From Aphrophora alni (lineage: Eukaryota > Arthropoda > Insecta > Hemiptera > Aphrophoridae): 64,000 bases of DNA. Under the pieces are notes generated by a model. The model was not told the origin of the DNA and ran no database searches. It worked only from the letters and a program-made list of their open reading frames with translations. Both the position numbers and the translations under genes were made by a program. How positions within the stretch are numbered: the stretch's first letter is position 1; each line of letters starts with the position of its first letter. Location of the stretch: the NCBI GenBank assembly GCA_963513935.1, contig OY740772.1, forward strand, positions 14,478,098 to 14,542,097, given 5' to 3'. Positions 27,601 through 42,600 of the stretch are shown here, piece by piece.

Positions 27601-30600
27601 AAACATAATTTCAGATTTATTGAAAACAGTATACTCGTACTCTGAAAATTAACCTAAAAAAATTAAGAACACTCAAAAGTTATTAATTTGTTTATCTATT
27701 TATTTCAATTTGAAAATGTCATCATGTTGTACAAATGATACAGCCTTGCTCTCTGATTGTTGCACTTTTGTTTTCAGCAAAATTATAATGAGAATAAGAC
27801 GTTAACAAACACAGTAACAATAATATGTTGTGTAAATACACTAATAGAACCCACACTAACTCACTGTACAAACACAACGATTGTACACTCAACTGTACAA
27901 ATCAGATCGTACTATAGTTTTTTCTAGAAATTATAAAGTTAAAATGAAAATTATAATCGAATATTTTTAAATTAGTGTTGTGTAAACTGAAATAAATCAT
28001 TAACATAAATTATTTATTTTTTGTTTACTGTTTTTAAGTATACTGCAGTAGTGAGTGAATTTTTTAATTGTGTGTGGTTTGTGGTAGTTATGAAAGTAAG
28101 ATTGGTTTTTGTCTTATTTTATTTAACAAATTATTCCATAATTTACTTTACTTATAGCAAAACTTAACAGTTGTAGAACAATATTTTGGTTACCCAACAT
28201 AGTGTGATTTTTTTTTTTTTTTAATTGAATAGTACCAAGAATCGGTAGTAAAAATCATTTTTAAGGTAATTTTTAGTAATAGGCCGATAGTACGTTTTTT
28301 GTTGTTATTATTATTATTTCATTAAATAGTTTGTTTTATTATTATTTTTAATAAAAATTATATTATATTTCTTTTGTTAAGGAAATGGAAAACATTTTTG
28401 TATTTTGGCTTTTATAAATTATTTTTTTAAAACTAATATATTTTCTTGTGGTACAATATATAAGCTTAGGCCTTTCAGTTGGAAAATATGTCACGAGTTT
28501 ATGAAGTCCTCGTCGCTCTAATAATTTATGTTTTTTTTTATTCTAATAATTTGTCATTTTGTTTACTTTTCTGTTAATTTTGTTTTCATAGCAGTTGGTC
28601 TAATGACCAGTGCTCTTGTTTGGTGTGTGGGAGTTTCCAGGTTCCATCTCCATAGACACTCAAAACGTTCCTGTGTTGATTCAGCTTTGTGAGATTAAGT
28701 AACACATTGTGAGGAAAAGTAACACATTGGAAAGGCTACAATTACAGTAATGGACATTTGATGTGCTTGACCACACATTATCCGAATGTAAAGCCCTCTA
28801 GCAAGCCTATCCGCTTCTTGGGTTATTTATAACATGACCAAATTATGATGAAAAATAGAAAAATTAACAAAATTATTACACCACATGTAGAATTTGAAGT
28901 TCATAATACTGTATTTTATTTGCTTCTGTGCCACTGGGAAGTTTGCTAATCAGTTTTTCTAATGGCATATTCAGTAGTGTTTCTTCATAATCTCCCTAAT
29001 CATATACAGTTCATGGATAATATTAAAAATATTTCAACTTACTATTTCTTTTACAGTGCAAAAGTAACAAAATGCAATAATACTTTTAAAAGCACTTTTC
29101 AAATCGTGATTGATATATCCTATAAGACTCGACAATGTGTGGCTAGACACAATCAGAAGAAATTGTGATCTTTGTATAAATTTGGTTTTATAGTATACTA
29201 GCTTGTTTTATGGCAAAACCTTTAATTAATTACATATATAAAGAAAGTGAACATGTCAAATTTAGATATAATTGAATCTGAATTAAAGTTTTTGATTTAA
29301 AAAAACAGATAGAATATCTAATTTTTAATCAGTTAAACTTTTCTTTTCATAACATCTTTGCATGATACATAAAAATATTGGTTCCATCTCTATCATTTTA
29401 ATAAATTATTTAATATTTATTGAAATAATCAATTAGAAATATATGGAATCAGCTGATTAGGTTTTAATAAATTTGGTGTTCAATTGTGTATCAATCTATT
29501 TTTTAAATTTTCAAAGCTTGAATACAGTAAACATTTCTATAAACTAGCTATACAAAATTTGTTGGTGATTGTAGAGTAGGAAGTGAGAGATCGATCATAT
29601 GTTTAAAATGGTAATTATAAAGAAAGAAAGATAATGATCAAATAATGATTGCATAAATTCCAATTGAGTGAAAATAGTTATTTTAAAATGATCCGGAAAA
29701 TATTAGATAACTTAATAGAAAATGAATAATTATTGATTTATTTGTACAAAAAATTTATAAAAATAAAGTGATAAATGGTTTATTCCGAAAGTTCTATTGT
29801 ATGCTATTTGTAATCAAAAATTTTGGTTCGGTTTTATGATATTTTAACTTTACGTAATAAATAATAATATAATATTGTAGTATAACAAGTCATGAAGGTC
29901 TTAAACCTGCAAGGCAGCTTTTCATTCAGGCAATGTGTGGTCAGCATATTGAGCTCCTATCAATTTAATTTTAGCCAACTCAACCTGAATTTGATACCAA
30001 TCATAGCTCTCCATTAATCTTACAAACCTGGGTAAACAATATAACTTTTTTGAGCTTGTACATAATTAATAACCTGAATAAATTATCTTTTATTATCTCA
30101 TAAAGCAAGAAATCTGCTTGAAATTGTTTAAATAAAAATACCAACAGGTGTATATTTAGGTTTTAAAATCATATGTTTAATCTTTTGACATTGAATATTG
30201 TTTCGTTTTAATTTATAATATTTTTATTTATTTATTTTGTCTTAGTGTGAATGATTGACTAGATGTTAAGTTTGTTAATTACAATATTTAAAAAAATTTC
30301 AACGTATTTCCAATGTGTTGCGAACACAATTTTCCTTTTTCCATTGATTCCAATAAGTATGATTTTATCACTCATTCCTTTCTTCGTTACAATCAATAAG
30401 ATATGAATAAAGTTACTATTGTTTGTATCTATTTTAAAAGAGATTCGACTATCGGTAAAAAATTACTTGTAAAAAATTAATTGATTAAGTTTTTGTTTCT
30501 ATCATTTTCTATTTTTATATAAAACCATTACAATATTTATTATTGTTTATATTATTAATACAATTAATTGGTCTTTTTCAGTTGATATATCATATTTGTA

Positions 30601-33600
30601 TTACTTTGTAAGATGTATAAAAAAAATTACAAACTGTATGAAACATGGTACATTATCCTCCAACCTTCCGTCCTACAGCACGCTTCTTCACGACACTATC
30701 CACACAGCTCTGTTTATTTTATAATTACACCAACACACTAAACAGCTACACACATGTTTTTGTTCACTTACAACATTCTAACTGATTTTATCAATCTGTG
30801 AAATCTTTCTTCTTCCATACTCTTTACTTTATTTTACTTCATCTGTGTTCATGGTTTTGTAATGTTGAAACTTCGCTTTTTTTGTAGTTTTACAAAAGTT
30901 TTATCCTTTATGATTAATTATTACAGTTTTTATTTATATTTACAAGACAATTCAAATAATTATCTAGAATTTTTGTTTAAAAATGATCTTTTAAATCAGT
31001 TTTGGGAGATAAAATTTGGTTAAATATACCATTATTAAAAATGTATATTAATTTGTGTGTACTGGTAGTGTGGTTCAAAAGCAAAGTGGTAAAATTTTTG
31101 TAAAATCGAACCAACCTTAATAAATCTCGAATTCTTTATTCATACATAAGTCGTACTTTATCACTATCCAATTTTGAAAGTAAATATCTTCACTATTTAT
31201 TGGATTTTCATTAAACTATGTGAATTGTGAATTGGTTCATTTGCCCCCCCCCTTCCATAAGGACATACATTAGTTTCAAAGAGCTGATTAGTTTTGATTT
31301 AATTATCAGCCTAATTCATCTGTTACTCATTCTAAACAAATATGCCAATAAAGTGTATGATTTATCGTTTGGAAAATAGTAAATCTGATTTATAAGTGTC
31401 AGATGTTAGTTCTGATGCAAGTGAATTTGAAGTTGAATCTGGGGAATTTAAACCTGAAAATAAAGAAGTGGTGATATACTTTAAATGAGATTACATTTTT
31501 AATAGGCCTGTAGAAAATTTCTTTAAGGTGATGTATATCAAAATATTTTCCTTTCTTTGTAATGTTTATTGTTTATTTACTGAAAATATCATTAAAGAAT
31601 CAGAATAATCTTCCTTTAGTACAGTTTACCAGATAAAAACAATACCCCTATAGAAATCATTATTTACGATTTTTCAATTATCTCAAAATATATTTAAATC
31701 ACTCGTACCACTTTGACTTTCACCTTCACAATTCATTGAATCAATCAATATAATCATAATCACTCTTTAGGATTACTTTTCACAATTACTTTTAACTTTA
31801 CAGTTTTTAAAATCAGTAGAACTTAATATTTCTTCCTTTTTTTTTACCAAAAATTACTATTCGATATACATAGAATGATCAACATTTGTGAAAAATTCAA
31901 TCATCAAATAAAAAAATAATACATATTTTCACAACAAACACTTTTTTCAACAAGACAATGTTTCAGACTAAGTTATTGTTTTTAGCTGTGTTTATATGTT
32001 TTCTAACTTTGAACAACTGAACTAAAAGGCACTAGGTTAGGTTGGCAGATACCGTACCAGCAGTGAGACAATGTAGTCATGCCTTGAAGTTCAATGCAAA
32101 ATGTCATAATGTAGATAATTAAATACACTTAAGGTATTGAACTTGGGGGTGGCTATAATGCATCACACTTCTGTTTTCATGAAACATTTGCCTAGACTTT
32201 TAGTTCAGTTTTTTAAAGCTTGTGTAGTTTAGACAACTAATAATGACTTGATCATTGATACATCATCTTGTTGAATAGGCCTGAAGTTTTTGTTGTAGAA
32301 TTTTAAATTTTCTCTTTTCAATTTAGTGAACAGCTATTACGATTTCACAGATATTTTCTTCCTAAACTTTGATCATATATTTTTATTTAAAGTTATTTTA
32401 TCCTTTCTTCCTACATTGTCACAACAAACCTAACCTAACAGCCCTAAGCTAAGTTTGGATTGCACCAAGATTTAGATTTCATTGTTGTTATGTTTCAATC
32501 CTGCAGTTTGGATGGAAATGGAGTGCTAACTTCAAGGACGCTATCACAGGCCATGAGTAATAATAACAAAAAAGAAATAATGAAAAGTCACGTTCTTTGT
32601 ATCTCTATTTGTTTTCACGCCTGTTGTTTTGCGCATTGTTTATTCGCTCTTTTTTGTTTTATCTGATTGTGTTTTTTTAATGTCCTGGAATAGAGTTGTA
32701 TTATTTTTTGTTCTTGTGTCGGTTATATTTCTAGCACGGCATCCACGTCAACAACCTTTATTAAGTTTCACAATACAAGAATAAAGCACATTTTTTAAAA
32801 GTCACTAAGTTTCCGAACAAAAGAACGGAAGCAAAAATTATGTCTGTGGTTTGACAAAGGCATGTAAATATTGTATTTTTGTCTTAAATATTTTTAAATC
32901 TACTTTCTCTCACTAAACTCTTCTTCTGTTTTATATTCTAATACTGTTTTTAATAATAAAAAAAAGCATGCACTAAAAGTTACAATTTTCTTGTATTTAT
33001 AGATTTACAAATTTAATTTTATAATATGCAGTTTAGGTATAAATTATTATAATTAGAGTTAATATTAATTGTTTATTATAATAACTAACATCTTTTTTTA
33101 AATAAATTTTATTCTAATAAATTAGTTTTAAACAATCGCTGTATAAAACATTAATTTCTTTAGAAATTATTGGTAAAACATTAAATTACTGAACATTGTT
33201 TTGCTGTAATATACATTAGTATATAGTAAAAAAAGAAGGAATTGTACATTAAAATAATCTTTCTCGTTGTTGTTTTTATCGGTAAAATTATTTTTTAACA
33301 AAATGAAAACTGCTTTCCTAAACTTTCTTGCATGAGCTGATTTTTGAGAAATGTATATTAATGTTACCCTTAAATATTGCTTGTACTTTTTATCTTTTAA
33401 AATATGGAAAAACAACAACTTTTTTTTTTTATAATGATAAAACAAAATCCATTTGCATGTGGCCTATCTAACTGCGCAAAAGCCTGATGTATTAATTTTT
33501 TGCTTCTTAAAAAAAATCAAAGTGTTAAAATATTAAATTAGTAAATAAGACATAGGAGTGTATAGTTTTTTTCTTTATATTTTTTTAATTAATATATGCT

Positions 33601-36600
33601 TCATATTTATCTAAAACTAGTAGGTATAGTTTTTGTTTTTGTTAATCTTTTATTTTTATTTATTTTATCAATCTTTTTGTTTAACTTATCTTTTAATAAT
33701 TCATGAACTACATTTACTTTCTATAACTACAATTTGTTCTAAACATAATTGTAGCATCCTTTATTAATGCCCTCTCACAATATAAAATTAATTTTAATTC
33801 GTGGATGTCGTGCGAAACGTTTTAGTTTACTTCTTTCTATCGGTTCATTGTTGATTTGGATTGGAGGAAACCAGATCGACTGAGTATTGCATGTAAGCTT
33901 GTTTGTTCCCCCTTTTTAAAACAAAAATCAAAATTTTTGTTGGTGTTGCGAGATTACGTTTCTTTTCAACGGGGAATGATTATGTCAAACTGTTGGCAAT
34001 GGAAGCATTTTGAATGTATTAGATATTTTTAGGACCAGTTTTTCAATCACATGAACATTTTGGAATAAATATTTACTTTAATGAATACCTGTAATATTGT
34101 TCACATCATTTTCTTTAAACCAAAATTTTTTTAAATTACAAATATTGTAGTTAGATTAAAATAATGTGAATGTAAAAACATTAGTTAACAAATCAATTTT
34201 CATTTTTGTTTTTCATAAAGTTAGTACAATAAATTTAACATTTGAAACTTTTCAATAAATGTTTACGGTTAATCATATTTTTGAGATATTTATAATGTGA
34301 TAGAAAAACTGGGATTTAGAATGTTAAGTTAGATTTCTGCAAATTGTGAATTAGAAAAACTTTAGATCATGTGATGTCTGCCTATTTTTTGCTTTGATTC
34401 TTCAAAAATTCATACAAAATCTCTTTCTTTTTTTTAAATTCTAAATAAACTACTACATTTTAACTGTATATAATTTTAGTATGGTAAAAGAGAAGTGTGT
34501 TTAATGACATTATATTTAATTTTGGATATAACCGTCTTATTATTGATATGTTTGACAGATGTTTATCATAATTTGTGTATATAAGGACTAACACACAGCG
34601 TTTTGAAGTTATCCAATGATAAACTTAGAAAATGAGAAAAGCGAAAAATTCTAGCATAGCCTAGTAGCACAAATCTGAAACTAAAAATTTAAGAAAAGTG
34701 CCTAGGACCAGTGATAAGATAACTTTAGGCCTGATTTCTTTCATGAATTTCTAGTTTTACTTTTAGTTTCCAACAATGGCCTAAGCTACTTTGTGGCCTA
34801 ATATGTGCTAAAATATTGGGGTTTTTCGCTCCTTTTGTGTTCTAGGTTTAGTATTTGTTAAAAAGAGTTGATTAATATAATCTCAAAACATTGTTTATTA
34901 GTTTGTATTAATGGAAAATATCCAATTACACTACCAATAATAACCTATTATATCAAAAATACTATTTACTTGCAAGAAACTAAAACTTTTTTTTTTTTTT
35001 AATATAAAAGCCATTAGTGTTTTTCACACTAAGAATTTTGAATATACAAGATTTTTATTAAGAACTATTTTTTTTAATTCAAAATTTATTACTTACAATA
35101 TTGAACACTGCACCTTCTCATATAGTCCAAAATCTACAAAATATAAGAAATCATCGCCTATCTAAGTTCTAACATAAATCTAGGTATTTACCTAGATATG
35201 AATTTCCAACCATGTATGAAACTGTTGCACAGTCCTGTGCCAGTTACTCTATTTATTCTAGGAGGATAAGTGTGGTTAGTTTGTAAAGGCTTAGCTCGCT
35301 GCTGTTTATACTTTTCCACTGTCAAAGGTTGTGTAGTTTCAAGCCCGGTTGCATTTTTCCAAGTGTTTAATAACTTCACCTCTCTTTAATGGTTTATAAA
35401 GTAATATATATTATACATCACAACAAAAATTATGTCAGCATGATCACTCCAAAATATTAGTACTGTAATGAGTGAGTTAAGAAAGAATGAGTGACTGCCT
35501 GTCAGTTACTATGTAATAAATCTCCATGTTTTGTTTGTTAATATTATCTTTTTGTATAAAACCAAGAAAAGCAAAACAAAATTAGTAAGTGCCATATAAT
35601 TATGTACTCCAAATTTGTATTAAGGCCTCAAATTTATATAAAAAATTTAAATATAGTTGTCAATATTTGCAATTAAATACTTTACTCCGTTTGTTACATA
35701 TCTTAGTGCCTTGGCCTCCTAAATATTATGTCCCATGTTCTCTTTCTTTTGCATTTATTTTCCAGTCTTTAACCACCATACTTCATCATGTTTCACCTTT
35801 TCACCTTATCCTACCATTCTCTTCTTGCCATTACACAATTTGTCAACATCTTTATAGTTTTTCCATCTTCCATTCTTTCCATATGATCCATTGTACTCTC
35901 CTTTTAAATTTCATTTCCAAATCGACATTGTTATAGAGAACTACGAGATCATTTTTTATTCTCCAATTACCACCTCACCCACTACACCATATACCATCAA
36001 CTTATTTTTTCTTTCTTTATTATTGCACATATTTAAGCTTCATACTTATTGCTACATTTAGTCTACTGTATTTGGTAGTGCGCTTCCCATTGATCTATGT
36101 ATTCTCCTGAATTATACCTTATGTTATTTTTTGTAAAATACATAAAATCAATTAAAGTCCAAACGTTAAAATATCATCTTTTCCTAAAAGCAAGAAATAC
36201 CTTTTATTATATACAGAACCAAGTATTGTACATTAACAGCTTCAATCAGCTAACCTAACATCAATTCATCTGTTTAGTTTTTACCACTTTTACTCGAACT
36301 TATTGATTATCAAATTTTTTTATCATAAATCATTTTACTAGACAAAATCCAATGAGTTATTTTTAAATAAATTCTTATGAATAAAACAGCCTTTGGTAGT
36401 TGAGGGATATATATTTAAGGATTCAAAGTACAGTCTGTTTTAACCACTCACATCAATTTTCCAAACAAAAACTATTTCAAAATAAAAGAGCTTTGAATGG
36501 AGTTGGTTACGTAATACTAAAGTTGTTACTGTATTAACAAATAATGAATTATTATTAATCGTATGAATTAATAAATATTAATTTGGGATTTATATTCAAT

Positions 36601-39600
36601 TTTCATACATTACATGATCAACTCTATATAAAAAATTTAATTCATAAAAATTTTAAAAGCCAAATTGATTTTGTATAATTAATACAGAGTGTCCTATAAT
36701 ACTGGAATGTTGAATATCTTAAAAAGATGAGATTTTAGAAAAAGATATAAAGACAAATGTTTTAAGGTATAAAAAAGGTGCACCTTGCTCTTGCCCTTCA
36801 ATATTTAGGAGATCTTTGAAGGTCAATTTGAATTTTTAAATAGAAACCTCTATTTCTGCAACAAATAAAAAGAATGGAAAATTTTATTTTCAGCTATGTT
36901 ATGGTACACTTACAAGTGTAACTTTCATGGCCCTAATTTGATCCCAATCTCAAGTTCAAAGTTTGCCATCAACTGCCCTTTTCTGTGCCCCACAACTTAT
37001 GTCTCAAATATATGTCTTAAAACCTCATACCTTTGAGATATTTTAGCATCCTGGTACTTTTATTATACTCTATATATGTAAAAAATGTACAATGTATTGA
37101 TAAAATAGTTTTTTAGGCTTCAAAGTAAAATTTAATTTGTGTGGCTTCATTTGTGAACCTAGACCATAATGAATCTTTTATGTCTTCTAAGAAAAACTAA
37201 CCTTCTCCCGAACTTAAATATACCCTTCACAAATCTCACCAGGTCTAGGATCTCCATTTCAGTTTCATTGCTTTAAATAGCCTCTACTGGATATGTTCAT
37301 AGCTCGAACAATCCAATAAATTGATATTCTCATCCTCCCCTAAACCATCACAAGAAGGGTTAACCCTCTTGGCTGATAAGATATCTGTTCAGGGACAGTG
37401 GTGTTAATAGACCAATCACTATCCTAAAGTCTCCTTTATCGATATGAGTGTCCTTTGTTTTTATAAAATGTTTGACACACTTGGCTAAGAACACTCGTTA
37501 TGATATATAGTGAAACTTCCAAATAACGGACACTTCAGACCATATAAATTGTCCGCTATAGGTGAGATGAAGTTATATAGACCGGCTGATAAACCACCAA
37601 AATAGTGTCTTGTTATGATATTGAACATGTTCAGAAAATTTAAATTGTGAACCAAAATTATAAGTTCTTTAACCTACTGTATAATAAAGTACATTACTTT
37701 AATGGATAGACGGTCGATTAAAGTAAAATAAATTAAACATTGGTATTGTTTCACGACTGTCTACTGTATTATCAAAGTTTTTATAGTGCAACATGCATAA
37801 TGGTTTTAATCTCACAATAAAACACAAATTTATAAATTAAATAATATTCTTTATTTATTAATCATTTTGTACTACAGTAATGAATAGGCAAACTAGGAAA
37901 ATGCAAATTTAAAAAAGGAGAAAATTAAACTATGTAAGGTTTAAAGTTAAATGTTTTAGTTTGAGAGACATAACAATACACAACTATACTACACACTGTT
38001 CTCACGGGAACTTTATTGAAACTGAATTCTTAATGGACACTGAGGACTACTGTATAAAAGACAAAAAGAAAACAAACCTAGTTTCAAGGAACTCAACTTC
38101 TGGGTAATAACGAGCAGACATTGAATGTGTGTTTTGAGAAATCTACAATTTTCTAAAAGAGGGTGATATTTTATGCTCCGCAGTCCGTTATTTGGAAGTT
38201 TCAATTGACCCATTGGCTATCAATTTCATGTCCGTGTCAGTTTTTGGGAAGGTTCATTATTTAGGATCACTACAAAGGCCAGAAAAGCATTATGCCGGTC
38301 AGGTAATACAAAAATATCTGTTTATTATTAGTGTCTGTTAGGGAAATTTCACTGTAATAACTTTTGGTATACCATCAGCACTGTTCTTGTTTAACATAAA
38401 CCCAAGTAGTTCTAGTGGAATTCAGGAGCCATGGTGATTACGAGTTCTATCCGATTCTTCTAAATCTATCTTTGTAGAATTTTCTGACTTTTTTTATTAA
38501 AGATTTTAAACATGTAACACAAAATGAAATAATCTGTAGTAGCTGGCTGACACACTCCAATTCCCCTTCTCCAAACTATCCTACCAAGAACATCTTTCGC
38601 CTCCCTCCAAAAGTTTTGATATCATTCCCTCTCTTATCCCATCGTTCCACAGATTTTTAGGTCATCGTCTTTTTCTTTTTCATGTCATGGTTCACAAGAA
38701 AAAAATGCTTCTGCCATCAATTGTCAGGCATCTTTTAAGTGGCCATACTATTTAACATCTCTCCTTTAATCTTGTTAGTTACAGTTTCTGGTATATCCAT
38801 TCTGTAGTCTTATCTTAAGTAGAAACCTCTACACTTCTTCTAAGATAGTCCATGTTGAGAGCTATAAACCTACATTATCATCCCAATACAGGTTACTGAG
38901 AATAATTCTAACATGTTTGAGATAGTTTGCTTCACTATGAAAATGAGAAATGAACTTTATCAATTACTTATCAATTTCATAAACAGTTTAAACTTTCAAT
39001 TTTTTTTATTCTTCATTCATATGTATAATTAGTCGTATTGTTTATTGATTTATTATGATCTAAAATTTATATCATCATTATAAATATTATGAAAGACCAC
39101 ACCACTCTCCGTTTGTCAGTACTCATGCTCCACCATTCAATTCGAAGAAGAACTTAGAGAGTTGATCTTCTTTCTTATCTTAAACTTCAGATATTTTTAC
39201 AATATTATTTCACCATAACGCTTCTTTATAATTTATGTAAAAGATATTAACTGTATTCAGGTAAGTTTAACAACATAAACTGAACCATTACTAAGGAAGG
39301 TTTATGTGACTATAGTTAAGACAGCGGCTGTTTGATATAATTAGATTTTTTTTTTTTTTTTTTCCCCTTGAAATGTGTGAAATGTAATATTCACAGACGG
39401 CTAATTTTGTGCTATATTGAACCTTTTGTAATCCTTTTAAAACTATTTTAAAAATTAATATGTGAATTTTTTTGAAATTTGCATAATCTTAAAATCTTTA
39501 TGAGAGAAAAAGATGGGGGGGGGAATATTTGTGTTTACTAGAAATGAGTAACACTTGCAATCAACAAATGTGAAAGAAAACACAAATTTCCACAACAATC

Positions 39601-42600
39601 ATATTGTTTATTGAAACATTACAACATTTTTATTACTGAGACATGACCTTCAGATGTTTAGCTTTTTGTCACTGAACCAAAACCTGCTAAGCCAATATTT
39701 TCATGCATGTAGCATCAATGAAGCATTATAGCTACACCTTGATGAAGTGCAATACATCCAATGCATTAACTAGATGAACAATAAAATATATATATTATTT
39801 TAATCAAATAGGTATTAACTTAGGAATTGAACAGACCATGAATTATGTGAAACCCAGAACCACTACATTATATAAATTGAAAAACAATGTTACTCAGTTT
39901 ACAGAATATAAAACTATGCCAGTTTCAGCCCAATACCAAAAACTAAAATATACAACTTTAAAAAAAAATCATAGCCACATAAAAATACAAGTTATAGAAA
40001 AATAATAACAAAAATAAAATATAACACAAATATATATTTAAATATAATTTATAGACTAATAGGTACAAAATGTAATCAATTTATTAGATAATATAAAAAG
40101 AAATAAAACATAAAATAATGAAATAAATAATAAACCTGTGTGCTTGATATTTTATAAACCAGATAACCTTGTTTTCCAGTTTAGATTTTGTGATTGTTTT
40201 GGGTTTCCGCAGTTTATGGAGAGTTTAGTTTCTAATTTCACAACATATTTAATTAAAATGAGAAATATATTACTGTTGTTGATGGTCTGATTAATTAAAA
40301 GATTTTTATATATTGTAATGGCACTGGTTAAAATTTTGTTTTTTATTACTATATTGCGAAGGTCTACACATTGCTCCACTATTGCTATCTGCATAAAGCA
40401 AGCCTTACCTATTTTGGATTAAGCAATGGCACAAGTTTCTATACATGTAACAAGTGAAAAAATATAATTTAGCCACTGAAATGTCATGTTAGTTATTTCA
40501 ACTAAAATGTTTGTTGTGAAAACTTTGTTTTCTTCTATTTGGTGAAGATTTTGTATGCTTGATTTATTTGGTTGAATCTTGGCCTCTGTGAACTTTTTAT
40601 CCATCGTTGGATTGAATGGAAAGGATATGAAAGTTAGTTATCCTGAAGTTAGTTGTAACTGTTGTAGAATCTAGATCCTGACTAGCAAAACCATGTATAA
40701 GGGACCCTTCGGTTAAAAATGTAAAAATCCGACAATTCATTTCTCCTATATCTAATTTATGAAATAATTTAGAAAGGTTGTTTATTCGTAATTTTTGAAT
40801 GTATCTATTGTATTTTATAAATATAAATCAGAAACAAACCTTCTCAACTACCAGTACCATTAAAGTGTTTAAAGTTATTGTGTAACGATGGATTGTTCAT
40901 ATTATTGGTATATTAAGACATTTTCTGTTATATATTTGTTTATAAAAATGAGTATATGATGTTTCAATGAACTCTTGTTATCAAATGATAAATCTAGGGC
41001 CGATATAGCCTAGAACTATGTTTGAAATAAAAATAGTAACATGAGAAACTTACTTAAGACTAACGCTAGGCCTAAGTGGTCAAAACAAAGAAGTCTAAAT
41101 ACAAAAAGATCACGAAGACCACAAGTCAACTGAGAAGCTACCCTGTTGCCACAACCCTTTGTGTGTGTGTTAGGTCAACTTGCTGTTTATCATTTCTAGT
41201 GTTATCCAGTTCTGCTGATTTGTGGTTTTTCTGATCATGTTTTTATAATATAGTCTTAGTTGTTTTAACCATTCAGATCTAGCTTTGGCCCTGGGTTCAT
41301 TTCTCATGTTACTAGTTTTAGTTTCTAACTTAGGCATAGGCCTATAGGCTTTGTTAGCTCCCTTATCATATTTTTGTATCAATTGATGCCAAGAATTGAT
41401 CCATATTCTCAAAATATTGTGAATTCGTATATTGACAAATGATGCCACATGTCTGTAAACTATACCAATGATATAACAGTACCAGGTTGTATCTCCTAAA
41501 GAAGCTGCAATACTAAATGTATTTATGTACAATTTATCTAATACATTGGAATGCTTCTAACTTTGAGGTTAGTAACACTGCTACGAATGCGCTAGATAGT
41601 GTTATGATCATAGAACTGATTCAGGGAAATTTTTTGTTTGTTTTGTTGCCTGTTGAGTGTTGATTTGTTACACTCCTTATTGATTGGCTCTTCTATTTCA
41701 CCTTTGTTCCCACCTCTCCTTTATTCTCTCCTATTACCTATGTCTTTGTTTCTATTCGCCTCAACTTCCTACAAAAGTAAGGTTCTTTGTATGTTCACAT
41801 CACATTGGAAATATTTTTTGTTTACATTTGTCTGCGGAAATGTATAAACAATAATTCAAACACACTCTGCAAATTCAGAATGATTTCAAATAATTTTCAT
41901 TGTGAGACATTCATTTTTTGGTGAAGAACAAAATCGCCAGAATAATTTGTACTATAGATTCTTTAATGAACATTTCCTTACGGTTGTGAAATCAATGAAT
42001 AAATGTATATTCCCCTTTAAATAAAATCTTCGAAATCTCAAATTACCTTCATTACAGATCAAGAATAGAGATATAAACATGTATGTCATAATATATGTAA
42101 ATTATTTTTATTGTTTATATTTTCATATGAATCATCTTTTCTGTGTCATAGGGGAACGGTGTGATGTAACCGGTTATGACACATGCCTTGCTGAAAGTCG
42201 TCCTCATAAATCAAGGTTCATGGGTTCGATCCACTTGGTTGTGTTAATTTTTTCCGTGTATCACATCGTTCTTCTGTCCTTATTAGCCACGAAGACATAT
42301 AATAATGACTCCTAAGCAACAAATAGTTAAAAATGCCATGTTTGTTTGTCTACATTTCTCTTTTCTTTCTAAAACACATTCATGGGAAATAAAATCTGTT
42401 CAATTTTAGTATGACCTTCATTTTATTACAAGTCATCCAATTTCTAATTATTATTATATTACCTTATATTTTGCTATGTTTCTAATTTTAAATAACAAAT
42501 TTTATTGAGCGATTGACTGCCATTTTGAAAGATTAACATAAAAATTATTTTTATATTTCAGTGTTTTCTGTAATTTAATTCCATACACATATTTTTTAAA

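Noticed and set aside
28588..28690. Functional tRNA gene
   Set aside because: A- and B-box-like motifs are present but the acceptor and T stems cannot be formed; it is SINE-like.
41170..41532. A 120-codon minus-strand frame as an active host gene
   Set aside because: It falls in dispersed repeat family B, and the copy at 60440-60650 has stops in the equivalent region, so it is treated as part of a repeat.
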